From contig NC_064831.1 of NCBI RefSeq assembly GCF_024166365.1, positions 47,679,768 through 47,743,767 on the forward strand: a stretch of DNA of 64,000 nt, in the 5' to 3' direction. The position numbers were made by a program, and so were the translations under genes. This document shows positions 1 to 11,869 of the stretch, piece by piece; the stretch's first letter is position 1; each line of letters starts with the position of its first letter. The notes under the pieces are model-generated. The model was not told the origin of the DNA. It did no database searches and was given only the letters and a program-made list of their open reading frames with translations. The DNA is from Elephas maximus indicus (lineage: Eukaryota; Chordata; Mammalia; Proboscidea; Elephantidae).

Positions 1-189
1 CAGCCCTCGTTTCTTTCTTTACACATTTATTTTTTCCATGTAAAATAGGATAACTATTTAAAAAAAAAAAAAATTGAAAAATAACCCCACCAGCTGAATC
101 AACTGCTGTTGGCATTTTGGTACACTTCCTTTCAGTCTTTTTTCCTACGCAGTTTTTTAAACAGCTACCACCACAGTACTACAGTACCG

Positions 190-393
190 GGAGCCCTGGT
201 GGCGCCATGGTTACAGCGCTTGGCTGCTAACCAAAAGGTCAGCAGTTTGAACCCACCAGCCACTCTAAGGGAGAAAGACGCGGCAGTCTGCTTCTGTAAA
301 GATTATAGCCTTGGCAACCCTAAGAGGGAGTTCTACTGTGTCCTATAGGATTGCTGTGAGTCTGAATCGATTCCACAGCAGCGTGTTTTGGTT
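190..393 (+). mobile_element. AfroSINE, long form
   Basis: tRNA-like head GAGCCCTGGTGG with a B-box at about 240-255, a GAGAAAGACGCGGCAGTCTGC body, and an eroded GGTTT-type tail. Confidence 0.85.
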
Positions 394-403
394 ACCACTG
401 CGT

Positions 404-598
404 AGGAGCCCTGGTGACACCACAGCACTCAGCTACTAACTGAAAGGTAGGCGGTTTGAACCCATCCAGCAGCTAGGTGGGAGAAAGACCTGGCAATCTG
501 CTTCAGTAAAGATTTCAGCCAAGAAAACCCTATGCATCAATTGTACTGTGTCACATGTAGTCACCAGGAATCATAATTGACAACATCCAACAACAACC
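404..598 (+). mobile_element. AfroSINE, long form with CAACAACAAC tail
   Basis: Follows the previous copy after about 10 bp in the same orientation. The body retains CCTGGCAATCTGCTTC and ends in an RTE-like AACAACAACC tail. Confidence 0.83.
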
Positions 599-1513
599 GC
601 CACAGTGTTTATGTGATTTTGTGTATGATTTTATTGTCACCTCACATTATAGGACAAGATGTTTCCTGTTTGTAGATCATCTTTGTCACTCTTTTTAAAT
701 GCCCCAAAACATGCCAGTGAGTGAATCCATCACTTAATGACCCACCTCTCTCTCACTGGACGTTTAAGAGTCCAAGTTCTGCCCTTATACCGTGCACATC
801 TTTGTGTTTGTAGCTTTTTCCGTATTTCAGGTTATTTGCCTTGGCTAGCTGACCAAAAGTGAAGTTCCTGGGGTTGTCAAGTGAACAAAAAAAAACTCTA
901 AGTCTCTATAAATGTTGCCAAAGTGTTTTTCAAAATATCTTACCAATTTATATAGATACTGGCAATATACAAATGTGACAGTTTCTCCACGCCCCCCCAC
1001 CCCTCAGCTTTTATTATGAACATCTTTTTTTCTAAATAACAGACTAATCTGTCTTTAATCAGGTTAATCTCCTTTTTTACTATTAGCTAGGTTTGTTTTT
1101 TAAGATGTCCATTTGTGATTTGTCTTTTACTGCCGTTTTTATTTTTATCTATGAAGACAAGCTTGTTTTTTAAGTAGCATATAATTAAAAATGCGGAGAG
1201 AACAATAGGGTAAGACAATGAAAAACAAGTTTTCCATTCTTGATCCAGTCTCCCCAGTTTCTCAGAGGCAGTCACTGTTTCTAGTTTCTTTTTCTTCCAA
1301 GCCAATTTTGTAATGTTTCATCCAGGCCCAGAATGTATAAGTGTCCCACAGGACACATTAACAGAAAAGTAAACAACAGCAATTTGAGGGGATATATAAA
1401 AAAATAAATAAATAAAAGATGGTGAGGTAAGTGCAGTCACTGGGGACACCCCTCCCATGCCGTTCCCTCCCCCACTGTGGCCTCCTCATAAGTCTCCCCC
1501 ACCTTCCCTGTCC
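598..1513. other. Intergenic, old degenerate repeat sequence
   Basis: AT-rich sequence without an exon-like segment. The part at about 640-1000 resembles a very old LINE 3' region, but I cannot classify it. Confidence 0.4.
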
Positions 1514-1684
1514 AAACCAAAAAAACCAAACCCATTGCTGTCGAGTCGATTCCAACTCATGGCGACCCTATAGGACAGACTAGAACTGCTGCCCCATAGT
1601 GTTTCCAAGGAGTGGCTGGTGGATTTGAACCACTGACCTTTTGGTTGACAGCCAAGCTCTTAACCACTGCACCACCAGGGTTCC
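1514..1684 (-). mobile_element. AfroSINE, short form
   Basis: Antisense tail AAACCAAACCCATTG followed by GTCGAGTCGATTCC, ending at the head GCACCACCAGGGTTCC. Confidence 0.9.
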
Positions 1685-2815
1685 TTCCCTGCAGCATCCT
1701 GCCATTTCCTGAGGGCCACAGAGGAAACCTGTCTGTGGACTGCTCCCCTCAGGTCCCAAAAGGATTATGACCAAGCCCTGGGACTCCTGGTCAGTGAGGT
1801 GACCCTGAAGGAAGACGTCCACGAAGTTTTATTTCAGTGACTGTAGTGTTGAATAATACATGAGAGTGCTTCAGCTCGAGAGGACAGGGTCTGTCTGAAG
1901 GCCTTTCAAGGGGTTCGGGCACCCAAATCCAGACATGCTTCAGACTCCGTGCTTGAGCCCCAGGCCCTGGCCATGTCAGTCCCAGACCACCTAGTGGACT
2001 GGCCTTTCCCATTTGCCGCCTCAGGGCTTCAATATCTTTTGCTCCCTGTTTTGGTGGTCGTCTTCCTCTCCTCAAACATCTTTCTCTGGGAGATTCCTCA
2101 CCCTCTGACTTCCCCCTGGCTTTCAGTTTCTCTCTCAAGGGCCTGGTATAGCTCTCTCTTAGCAGGTCCACAACAGTCAGAACTGTAAACGTAGGGTCAC
2201 TTAATGGGGAGGGCAGTGAGGATAGGACCCAAGTTGGGAGAAGACAAATAGTAGGGTCAACCTGCCTTCCTGAGATAGCATCAGGAGATTTGGGCCAGAG
2301 GCTCAGGTCTGTGAGACACAGCAATCCCAGCTGGGTGTTAGCAGCTGCAGGGGTGGAGTGTTTTGAGAGCTGCTGGGTTCTCAGGTGGGCTTCTTGGGGG
2401 ACTACGGAGGTTGATGGGATTTACTGGAAGGAGCACTGGCCTAGTAGTTGCAGTGGCCAGCGGGGGGAGCTGGCGGCCTCCGGTCCTGATGGAACAAGGG
2501 GATCTAGGACCTGCCAAGAGGCTTGGGGCTGTATCAAGGTTGTCATCCCAGCCTTGCCCATCAGGTGCTCCTAAATGACCCTCACGTCAGCTCTCCACTG
2601 TGATGTCTGCATCACCCTGCTTTTAATTCCATCATCTGTGGTGAGCTGCTATTTTGTGAGAGACCAGTTGTTCATGCACCCCTCTCAGACAGCATTTGCT
2701 GAATACCTACTCAGCATGGGAAGATGCTGACATGACTAGGACCCAGTTCCTGGCCTCAGAGGGATAAGAAATGTCAGCTGAAAACTAGAAAACAAAGAAT
2801 GAATCTGATAGACTG
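1685..2815. other. Intergenic, apparently single-copy
   Basis: Moderately GC-rich sequence. It has overlapping open frames on both strands (for example 1791-2324 minus), but no splice context and no recognisable protein; I see no gene. Confidence 0.5.
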
Positions 2816-3205
2816 GAGGAACCCCCCAAGACTATGCCCTCCGGAAACCCTGGTAACTCAGAACTGAAGCCACTCCTGAAGTCCACCTTTTTAGACAGGC
2901 CTATAAAACAAACGATAACACATGAGGAATGTGCTTGTTAATTCAATCAAGTATATGAGACCAAGTGGGCAACACCTGCCCAAAAACAAGGACAAGAAGG
3001 CAGGAAGGGTCAGAAAGGACAAATGGCAGCAGGGAACCTGGGGTGGAAAGGGGGAGAGTGCTGACACATTGTGGGGATTGCAACCAATGTCAGGAAACAA
3101 TTTGTGTATAAATTTTTGAATGAGAAACGAATTTGTTCTGTAAACTTCACCTAAAGCACAATAAAATTTAAAAAAGCAAAAACAAAACAACAACAGCAAA
3201 AAAAC
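2815..3205 (+). mobile_element. L1 3' end of a lineage-specific type
   Basis: Shares with 17640-18232 the block GAGAGTGCTGACA, 'AACCAATGTCA', 'GAGAAAC-AGTTTGTTCTGT' and a terminal CTAAAGCACAATAAA followed by an A-rich tail. Confidence 0.75.
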
Positions 3206-4680
3206 AAGGGGTGAAGTCTCCAGCACTAATAGAGAGGAATAGATGAAGCATGGTGGTCGTTTATGATGGGGAAGATTGGTATTGGCTGAGGCAATCAGGG
3301 AAGGCTTCATGGAGGAAATGGTGATTGAGAGAGCCTTAAAAATTAGTGCAATATTTTAGTACTTTTTATTTTGGAATTTTAGTTTACAGGTGGGTGTGTC
3401 TTTGGTGAATGGAATAGGGTGAACATGGTGATGAAGGCTGGATTCAGAGAACCAGCCAGTTGCACGAGTCTAGGATAAATGAAGTGGAGGAAGGACAGGA
3501 GGTGAGGCAGGAGAAGAGGTATGGGGCCAGATTTTTGGAGGACTTTATAATGCTACTGTCATAAACAGGGAAATAGTGGATGTTCAGAGTCAGGAGATTC
3601 TGGATAAAGAGCAGAGGAGTTGGATGTTATGCCTTCTTGTCCTTCCTGGGAAGAAGATGAATTTTTTTAAACAGCTGGTAAGATTTAGTTTTTATGAAAG
3701 GATTTGATCTTTGACAATCAGCTTCTCCCAGTTGAGAAATAGCTGATTATCCATTTCATGCATCCCTGAATGGAAACCATTATTTAGTCTACACCAATGC
3801 TTCTAAAACTTGAGTGTCCATCAGAGTTACCTCGAGGGCTTGGTAAAACACAGCCGGCTGGCCCCGCTCCCGAAGTTTCTGGGACAGCTGAGAACTCCGC
3901 ACCGGTGCTGCTCATCTGGGGACCACAATGAACCTCTCCGGAATGAGCAGAGCTCTCCCTACCTGCGCTGTCTCGGTGGATTCCCTGGGTGGCAGCAGAG
4001 AGCACACAGCCACCACGCTGCAGCCAAACCTGGTGTCTTCAGGCAGAGGCTGTTCCTGAGATTGTTCAGTGCAGACCTTCTTCGCTACCAAATGAAAATC
4101 CAACTCCCAAGCAAAATCAAGTATTCGAAGAGCAAGGACGTGTTGTAGATAGGAGTGATTGGTAACTCGTTCCTCTCCTAGGGTGCCTCCACTCCCAACC
4201 ACACCCTCTGCCAGGCCCCCAGAACTTTCCCAACAAATCCCTCCTTTAGGAGGGGAGGAGATTTGATAACTTCCAAGGGCACCTCCAACCGGGTTTGTGT
4301 CTGAGTGTGTGTGAAATCCCTGAGCAACCCAGAGTTGAACTACAGCATGTACGGGGAACCCTGAGGTCCAGGAAGGACCAGTTATGCTGTGGCCTTGGGG
4401 GCCCTGGCTGAGCCCCAATTCTGAAACTAGCTAAGTACCGTCCTACATGAGAGGGCACACTGCCATGCCCCTCTGCAGAGCCTGCTCCACTGCCCATGAT
4501 TGTCCCTGTCAACAGCTCCAGTGGACACGGGGAGAGAGTTGGCCCTGATGTCCCACTTCCCGTAATCACCCAGCAGCGAAAGGAACAATTGAGAGCATAT
4601 GCTTCTAAGTTCTAGTTCAGCCCTCTCTCTAAATTCATCCCCACCTTTTTGGGCCTACGTGTGGATTTCTCCTGTATAGG
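3206..4680. other. Intergenic, mostly unclassified
   Basis: A MER5-like fragment (TCTAAAACTTGAGTG and following) is visible at about 3790-3880. The rest, including the GC-richer part at 3840-4560, shows no recognisable gene. Confidence 0.4.
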
Positions 4681-5805
4681 CTTTTTTTTTTTTTTTAATT
4701 TTTATTAAGCTTCAAGTGAACATTTACCATTCCAATCAGTCTGTCACATGTAGGTTTACATACATCTTACTCCCTTCTCCCACTTGCTCTCCCCCTATTG
4801 AGTCAGCCCTTACAGTCTCTCGTTTCGTGCCAATTTTACCTTCTTCCCTCTCTCTCTATCTTCCCATCCCCCCTCCAGTCAAGAGTTGCCAACACACTCT
4901 CCCGTGTCCACCTGATTTAATTAGCTCACTCTTCATCAGTATCTCTCTCCCCCCCACTGACCAGTCCTTTTCATGCCTGATGATTTGTCTTCGGGGATGG
5001 TTCCTGTCCTATGCCATCAGAAGTTCTGGGGAGCATTGTCTCTGGGATTCCTCTCGTCGCAATCATACCATTAGGTGTGGTCTTTTAATGAGAATTTGGG
5101 GTCTGCATCCCATTGGTCTCCCGCTCCCTCAGGAGTTGTCTGTTGTGTTCCCTGACAGGGCAGACATCAATTGTGGCCGGGCACCAACTTGTTCTTCTGG
5201 TCTCAGGATATTGTAGGTCTCTGGTTCAAGTGGCCCTTTCTGTCTCTTGGGTTCTTAGTTGTCGTGTGACCTTGGTGTTCTTCCTTTGTCTTTGCTCCCG
5301 GTGGGTTGAGACCAATTAATGTATTTTAGATGGCTGCTTGTTGGCATTTAGGACCCCAGGTGCCACAATTCAAAGTGGGATGCAGAGTGTTTTCATAATA
5401 GAATTGTTTTGCCCATTGATTTAGAAGTCCTCTCAAACCAAGTTCCCCAGACCCCAGCCCCTGCTTCGCTATCCTTTGAAGCTTTCATTTTATCTCGGAA
5501 ACCTCTTTACTTTTAATCCTGTCCAATTAGGCTGACCTTCCTTGTTTTGAGTGTTGTCTTTCCCTTCACCCAAAGCAGTTCCCATCTACAGATTGATCAA
5601 TAAAAAGCCCTCTCCCTCCCTCCCTCCCTCCCTCCCTCCCCCCTTTGTAACCACAAAAGTATGTGTTCTTTTCCGTTTTTTCTATTTCTCAAGATCTTAT
5701 AATAGTGGTCTTATACAATATTTGTCCTTTTGCAACTGACTCATTTCACTCAGCATTGTATAGGCTTTTGAAGATCATTGTGGAATTGCAGAATTGAACA
5801 AGATC
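4681..5805 (-). mobile_element. L1 3' end (3' UTR plus upstream part), antisense
   Basis: Begins with a T-run and TTTTTATTAAGCTTCAAGTGAACATTT, the reverse of the 3' end at 40327-40810, and continues through the same GGGCACCAACTTGTTCTTCTGG block. It contains a (TCCC)n run. The far end has TGACTCATTTCACTCAGCAT, typical of the reversed L1 ORF2/3' UTR junction. Confidence 0.75.
5606..5642. repeat. (TCCC)n simple repeat
   Basis: About eight TCCC units followed by a C-run, within the L1 3' fragment. Confidence 0.95.
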
Positions 5806-5828
5806 TGGACCATTAGGGGGTAAGCCAT

Positions 5829-6740
5829 TGTGGTATGATGGCTTGTTTTTATATGGCCTTCCTTGCTATGGTCTTGTAACTCCCACAAAATGACTGGGTG
5901 GGACTATGCAAATAAGGTGTTGTAGGCCCACTGAGGGGATTGGACAGCTTGCTAATAATGCAAATAAATGCATGGCACACTTGTGGGGGTGGAACCATGC
6001 AAATAAGGTGTCTGGAACCCTAATGAAGTGATTGGTTAGTTTTGCCACCCTGCTCAGTTTAAAATGAGCCAACCCAGAGGCAAAAAGGAGGGACCTCACT
6101 ACCACCAAGAAGAAGAGATGTGAGTGAAGCATGGGCTTTGGACCCAGGGTCCCTGCGCTTAGAACCTCCTAGACCCAGGAGACAGAAAGCCAGCCTGAGA
6201 CAGTGAGAAGCAGTGGTAGAGAAACAGTGGCAGCAGAGCCAGGAGACCAGTGCAAGGTGGTGAAGTGGGCTTCCCAGTCCACTGAGCAAGGCAGCTACAG
6301 TAGATGAGCCAACCCACAGAGCGAGAGAGCTGAGCACCTTTGGGCAGGAGACTTCCTGGTGGAGTGGAGTGCCTCTGGGTACTTGATGGCGGAGCTAGGC
6401 TCCCCAACCTATGGAGATAGAGAGTTGAGCACCTTCAGGCTTTCTGGAGGAGCGGGGTGCCTCTGTGTACTTACTGGTGGAGCTAAAAAGCTTTGCGACA
6501 CTGCTCGAGCAGGGCAGAGGCCAGGCTGGCCCAAGAGACCCAAGGGCTGAGGGTCCAGGCGAGAGAGATCCTGCCTGCGGGCATGGCCAAGAAGCTGTCC
6601 TGACCAAAGAACTCTATCCTGAGTTGTTCCTGATCCTGAACCCTAATAAACCCCATAACTGTGAGTATGATCTGTAAGTTCTGTGCGGCCATTGCAATGA
6701 ATTATTGAAACCAGCAGAGAAATAGAGTGCCCTGGGAGGG
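5829..6740 (+). mobile_element. Probable solo LTR of an endogenous retrovirus
   Basis: About 0.9 kb beginning TGTGGTATGATGG. There are three ATGCAAAT octamers at 5906-5913, 5958-5965 and 5997-6004, and a polyadenylation signal AATAAA at 6645-6650 near the right end, as in a U3-R-U5 layout. A segment of about 110 bp is tandemly repeated around 6300-6490 (both units contain GAGCACCTT and GGTGCCTCTG). No gag, pol or env sequence is attached. The exact right boundary and the target duplication were not resolved. Confidence 0.6.
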
Positions 6741-8005
6741 ATGGCTGGTGTCAGGACTGGTAAAAGGGTTGGTTGGAGGGTGGAAATATATTTGACCTCC
6801 AGGAATCAGCCTTGGGCTGTTGATGCTGATGATTCTCCCCTTTGGGAAGTTAGAGGAGGTCAGAAGATGTCCTCACTGAGCCACTTTCACGCTCCTCCAG
6901 GGCGAAGACTGTTTCTCATTATTTGTCTTTGCTTGTAGGAGGTACCTGATAAACGCTGATAGAACTGAAGTAACTTTTGTTTGTCTCACATTTTTAGAAG
7001 GGAACAAGTCTGTATTTACCTAAACTTTATGTTTTCATAAACTGAAACTATATTTCCTCTGGGTCTTTCAATTTCCAGACTAAATAGACTTAATGATTTT
7101 AGTCTTACATCATAGGGCAACGTGCCACCCCTGGGGGAACTGAAGTTATAGTAAGTCTAAGGGTTTCTGGTTAATGTGTGAATCACTGAGAAAGAATCTA
7201 CCCTGTTTGGGTCAAAAAGTGACAAACGTGTTTAACTTTAATCAACAGAGGACAAAGAGTCAAACATGCCCCCTGGTAATTAATGGGTCTTTGTTTTCCT
7301 GTTCTATTTTGCTCTAGCTCTCTCTTGTCTATTCTGCTCACAGTATTTATTCTCTTTGTTTATGTGCTTGAGATCACATGCCAGTTGTTTTTTCTACCAT
7401 TTAATTTACTTAATACCAATAATATTGTTTGGAAGATTGTGTAAATGTTTTAAAATATCTAATGTTTTAAACATATTGAACATATTTTAATATCACTATA
7501 CATTATTTTATCATGTGCAGAAAACACACTTTACCTAATTCTTACAGGCAATATTTTCTTCTGTATTTGGGATTTTTTTTTTTTTTAGAATAGTACCCCA
7601 AATGGGAATTACTGTGTCGAAGGTTATGAATGCTTTTTTTTTCCTGCATTCAAAAAAATTTGTATTAAAATTTTTTCCACTTGCACAAAGAATTTATGTT
7701 CATTGTTTTAAAAAGCATAGATAAAAAAAGAAAAAGTCAGCCTTAGTCTCACTATCTAGAAATAATTATTACTGGTAATATTTTGATGAATATTTGTCTA
7801 GGCTTTTATGTATATATATATATATACACAACAAACACTGGAATCAGATTGTTTACACTATTATATAGCCGACTTTTCAAATTATCATGCATTTTTACAC
7901 ATTTTTCCATGTGTAAAAATGCATTTCTTCAATGCCATTTTAATTGCTGCACAGTAGTTTAGGGAATATTCCTAATAATACTCAACATTTATTTTTTTCT
8001 TACTA
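6741..8005. other. Intergenic, AT-rich old repeats
   Basis: No exon candidate. The part at 7640-7980 resembles an ancient LINE 3' sequence (TTTTCCATGTG, GCACAGTAG) and includes a short (TA)n run at 7809-7826. Confidence 0.4.
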
Positions 8006-8015
8006 TATGCCAGGC

Positions 8016-8211
8016 GCTGATGGCACAATGGTTAAGTGCTTGGCCCCTAACCGGAAAGGTTGGTAGTTCGAACCCATCAGCTGCTCCGCAGGAGAAAGAT
8101 GTGGCAGTCTGCTTCTGTAAAGATTACAGCCTTGGGAAACCTGTGGGGCAGCTCTGCTGTGTCCTATAGGGTTGCAATGCGTTGGAATCAACTTGAAGGC
8201 AGTAGGTTTGG
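8016..8211 (+). mobile_element. AfroSINE, long form
   Basis: Bracketed by a 10-bp direct repeat TATGCCAGGC at 8006-8015 and 8212-8221. The body keeps GATGTGGCAGTCTGCTTCTG. Confidence 0.92.
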
Positions 8212-8790
8212 TATGCCAGGCAGTGTTATAGATGTTTGGCGTATCTAAGCGGATTTAATCTTCACAAGAACTCTGTGAGATGGGTACAATTACTCTCTTC
8301 ATTTTAGCAAAAAGAAAAACTCAGGCATTGACTATCTTGCACAATTAGGGATATATCACAGATGTATACAGCCAATAACCTATGGTAGGACATTTAAGTT
8401 CGGTTTTTTTGTTTGTTGTCTTAAGTGATGTTGCTGTTAATTTGTTGAACAAATATTCACTGAGCTCCCACTGTTTGCAAGGTGTTTTGCTGGGAGCACG
8501 CTAGGCATTTTACCAGTAGATTACAGACGTCAGCATTGGTGACCCATGAGTCTGGTGACTTCAGTGCAGAGCCTCTGTTACACTTTTACCTGGAATCCCA
8601 TCATTTAGGACCAATAATAGTAACGCTCTTTTATGTAGCTCTTTTCAGTTTTCTTTTCCCTCAGTGCCTTGTGTTCTGCTTGCCTTATTATAACACAGTA
8701 ATCCCTGCAAAGGTGTGTTAATGGCCCATAAAACCTTGATCTTCCATCAGGGAACTCACTGAATCCTAATATTTGCCCAGTATGAATATT
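8212..8790. other. Intergenic, partly MIR/L2-like
   Basis: 8220-8360 has the degraded look of a MIR (TTTAATCTTCACAAGAACTC); nothing else is recognisable. Confidence 0.35.
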
Positions 8791-8987
8791 TGCCCTTGTG
8801 GTGCAATGGTTGAAGTGCTTAGCTGCTAATCAAAAGGTTAGTGGTTCAAACCCACCAGCCACTCTGTGGGAGAAAGATATGGCAGTCTGCTTCTGTAAAA
8901 ATCACAGCCTTAGAAACCCTATGGGGCAGTTCTACTCTATCCTATAGAGTCGCTATGCATTGGAATCGACTTGAGGGCAATGGGTTA
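8791..8987 (+). mobile_element. AfroSINE, long form
   Basis: Head TGCCCTTGTGGTGCAATGG through TTGAGGGCAATGGGTT. Slightly truncated at the first bases. Confidence 0.88.
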
Positions 8988-9490
8988 TGAAAGAATCTGT
9001 AATGGTAAGAACGCCAGGCCCTAGACAGAGCAGAATGGTGTTTGAGGCCCTCTCAAATCCAACCCTAGAGGACTATGTGTAGGTCAGAGCTTGGCTTTGT
9101 TTAGGAACTTACTACCATGTTCAAACTGGGAGATTTTTTCAAGATCTTCCTTCTTATACAAAGATCTTGTGAAAATGCCAAAATTAGTGGCAGGACTTCA
9201 GGTGACTGATTTTTCTTTTTGCTTATATTATTTTTCTAAGTGATGAACATGCAATAACTGAAGAATTTTAAAGGAAAAAAGAGATCAGTGCTAGACTCAG
9301 TATCTGGGAGACTCTGGGTTTGCAGCTCTTCTGCATGGGCAGCTCCTGTTTATGCTCCACTTTCTGTCTTTAAGCCAGTTCTCCATGCCCGAGAAGTCAG
9401 CCTCTACAACCATGGCTCTTCTGAAAGGATAGCCTTTGTGGAAGAATCTTGTCAAGAGTTTTTACATCATCTATCAATTATATGCAACTG
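8988..9490. other. Intergenic, nothing recognised
   Basis: No coding, RNA or repeat signature that I can name. Confidence 0.4.
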
Positions 9491-9542
9491 GATGATGCAA
9501 ATGGCTAAGTGCTTGACTACTAGCCAAAAGGTAGTTCAAACC
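9491..9542 (+). mobile_element. AfroSINE, left part (split copy)
   Basis: Contains the A-box region (GATGCAAATGGCTAAG) to the B-box (TTCAAACC at 9535-9542). It resumes at 9770, so this and the later part are one SINE interrupted by 9543-9769. Confidence 0.75.
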
Positions 9543-9769
9543 AAGGCTTCAAACTGGTTCAAACCCCTGCTAAGAATTTACATTTCCACCCTGGATATAC
9601 TGAATCAGAGTCTACATTTTAAGAATACCCCCAGGTGATTCTTACATATAATTAAATTTGAGAACCACTGCTCTACCAGTGGTTCTCAGAATTGGTCCCT
9701 AACCAGAAGCACTGGGAACTTGTTAGAAATGCAAAATTTCAGCAGGGATTCAAATTGGGAGGAACTGGT
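9543..9769. mobile_element. MER5-like (hAT-type) palindromic element inserted in a SINE
   Basis: Two MER5-related halves meet head-to-head at TTGAGAACCACTG-CTCTAC-CAGTGGTTCTCAG (about 9659-9690). The outer parts (AATTTACATTTC on the left, GAAATGCAAAATTTC on the right) are inverted copies of each other. It is flanked by the 8-bp direct repeat TTCAAACC (9535-9542 and 9770-9777), the size hAT transposons make. A second copy with the same arrangement is at 28735-28926 plus 32161-32210. The element family itself I cannot name. Confidence 0.6.
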
Positions 9770-9912
9770 TCAAACCCAGTCAGAAATGCCTCAGGAGACA
9801 GGCCTAGTGATCTGCTTCTGAAAGATCGTAGCCTTGAAAACCCTATGGAGCAGTTCTACTCTGCACACATGGGGTTGCCATGAGTTGGAATCAACTCAGT
9901 GGCAACTAACAA
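9770..9912 (+). mobile_element. AfroSINE, right part (split copy)
   Basis: Starts at the B-box and continues CAGGCCTAGTGATCTGC to GGCAACTAACAA. It complements the left part at 9491-9542 with only the 8-bp duplication shared. Confidence 0.75.
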
Positions 9913-10029
9913 TTTTCCCCTAATGTTAACATCAATGTTTATGTTCATTTCCTCTGGAATTGGTGTAGCATGATTATTCCTTAGGGAAGCCATGTTCCTG
10001 TCCCTCACTCTGGGTTAAAAAGATTCCAG

Positions 10030-10426
10030 AGTTTGTGGATGAATCCCATTCACAACTCAATGCCAATGTTCAGAGCAGCATATTCACACATAGGTGGAAG
10101 CAACTCAAGTGTCCATCAACGTATGAATGGATAAACAAAATGTGGGATATCCATACAATGGAGTATTACTCAGGTATAAAGAGGAATGATACATGCCATT
10201 CCATGTATGAACCTTGAAAATATTATGCTGAGTGAAATCAGACACAAAAGGACATATACTGTATGACCCTACTTGTATGAAATATATAGAACAGGCAAAT
10301 GCATAGAGACAAAAGTTTATCAGTAGTCACCAAGGCCTGGGGGAGGAGAGAATGGAAATTATTGCTGAAGGGGTACTGAGTTTCTGTCTGGGGTGATATA
10401 AAACTTTTGGAAATAGTGGTGATGGC
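10030..10426 (+). mobile_element. Older L1 (L1MA/L1MB-like) 3' region, left part
   Basis: Shows the standard L1 end-of-ORF2 and 3' UTR series: GGATAAACAAAATGTGG, CAATGGAGTATTACTC, 'TGAGTGAAATCAGACACAAAAGG', 'GGGTACTGAGTTTCTG'. It continues at 11157 after a nested insertion. Confidence 0.85.
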
Positions 10427-11156
10427 CTGTTTACAATAGCCAAAAGATGGAAGTAAACAAGGTGCCCATCAATGGATGAATGGATAAATAAATTATGGTA
10501 TATTCACATAATGGAATACTATACAATGATTAAGAACAACGATGACTCCATGAAACATCTCATAAAGGAGGAAATCTGGAAGGCATTATGCTGAGTCAAA
10601 ATAGTTGCAAAAGGACAAATATTGTATGAGACCACTATTATAAGAACTCTAGAAAAAGTTTTAACACAGAAGAAAATATTCTTTGATGGTTACAAGGATG
10701 GGGAGAGAGGGAGAGGGGTATTCACTAATTAGATAGTAAACTAGAACTATTTTAGGTGAAGGGAATGACAATCCACAGTACAGGAGAGGTCAGCACAACT
10801 GGACTAAACCAAAAGCAAAGAAGTTTCCTGAATACAACTGAACACTTCAAAGGCTAGGGTAGCAGGGATGGGGGTTTGGAGATCATGGTTTCAGGGGACA
10901 TCTAGGTCACTTAACATAACAAAATGTATTAAGAAAATCTTCTGCATCCCACTTTGGTGAGAGGCATCTGGGGAGATGAGAAAGCAGAGGGGGACAGAAG
11001 CTGCTTGAATGGACACTGGGAATACAGGGTGGAGAGGGGGAGTGTGCTGTCTCATTGGGGGAGAACAACTAGGAGTACACAGCAAGGTATGTATAAGTTT
11101 TTGTATAAGAGCCTGACTTGATTTGTAAACTTTCCCTTAAAGCACAATAGATGGAT
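10427..11156 (+). mobile_element. Younger 5'-truncated L1 3' end nested in an older L1
   Basis: The insertion is bracketed by a perfect 16-bp direct repeat AAATAGTGGTGATGGC (10411-10426 and 11157-11172). Its end, TTGATTTGTAAACTTTC and AAAGCACAATA, matches the lineage-specific L1 3' ends elsewhere in the window. The A-tail is eroded. Confidence 0.88.
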
Positions 11157-11275
11157 AAATAGTGGTGATGGCAGTACAACGTGCTGAATGTAATTAATGC
11201 CACTGGATTTTACACTTAAAAATGGTTAAAATAGCAAGCACTTTGTTATATATATTTCACCATCATAAAATAAAA
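11157..11275 (+). mobile_element. Older L1 3' region, right part
   Basis: Resumes the 3' UTR after the nested element, with CACTGGATTTTACACTT and a terminal TCATAAAATAAAAAAC. Confidence 0.8.
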
Positions 11276-11869
11276 AACTCAACTCTTAGGAGAATTGCAT
11301 GTTTCCCAAGCCTAGGCAGTCCAGAATCCTAGTTCATGAAGACCCTGTGGTCAACTAATGGCTGGATGTTCCTTGTTTAAATTAAAATGTATCTTCCAGC
11401 TGTAATGCAAACATGTACTTGCAATACTATGTTACACCCCTTACTGGAGCAATCTACCAGCTCATCTCTTTGCCCAGCATTTTATCATTCTGTATGCTCT
11501 TACAATATTCCAACAAGCTACCCGTCCCCCAAAATGAAGGAATTCAAATACCCAGGAACAATTAGCTGTCATATCACCCTCGCCCTATTTCCTCGTGATA
11601 TTTATTTATCACACATGAATTGATTCTTTGTAATTTCAGAGGTCACCTCATCTAGCCCTTGCTTCCAGAAAGGCCTATGTCTAAACTAACCCAGGCTGTG
11701 AATGTCCATCCTATTCTTCAAAATTTGTGGGTATGGAAAGATCACATCTTCGACAAATAGTAACTCCCAGTCTAATTTTTATGAATTTAGGAAGCTCTGC
11801 CTGATTCTAACCTGAATAGTTTTTGCTGCACCGCATCCTGATTTTTCAGAGTGGATCTAGTAACTAAAA
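11276..11869. other. Intergenic, nothing recognised
   Basis: AT-rich; a 78-codon open frame at 11387-11623 has no coding signature. Confidence 0.4.

Noticed and set aside
4716..5216. 166-codon frame, and its counterparts at 40233-40781 and 48499-48849
   Set aside because: All three are the antisense of the same L1 3' end; their similarity reflects the repeat and not a gene family.
5866..6692. Overlapping frames on both strands near 6 kb
   Set aside because: They lie inside a non-coding LTR-like repeat with internal duplication.
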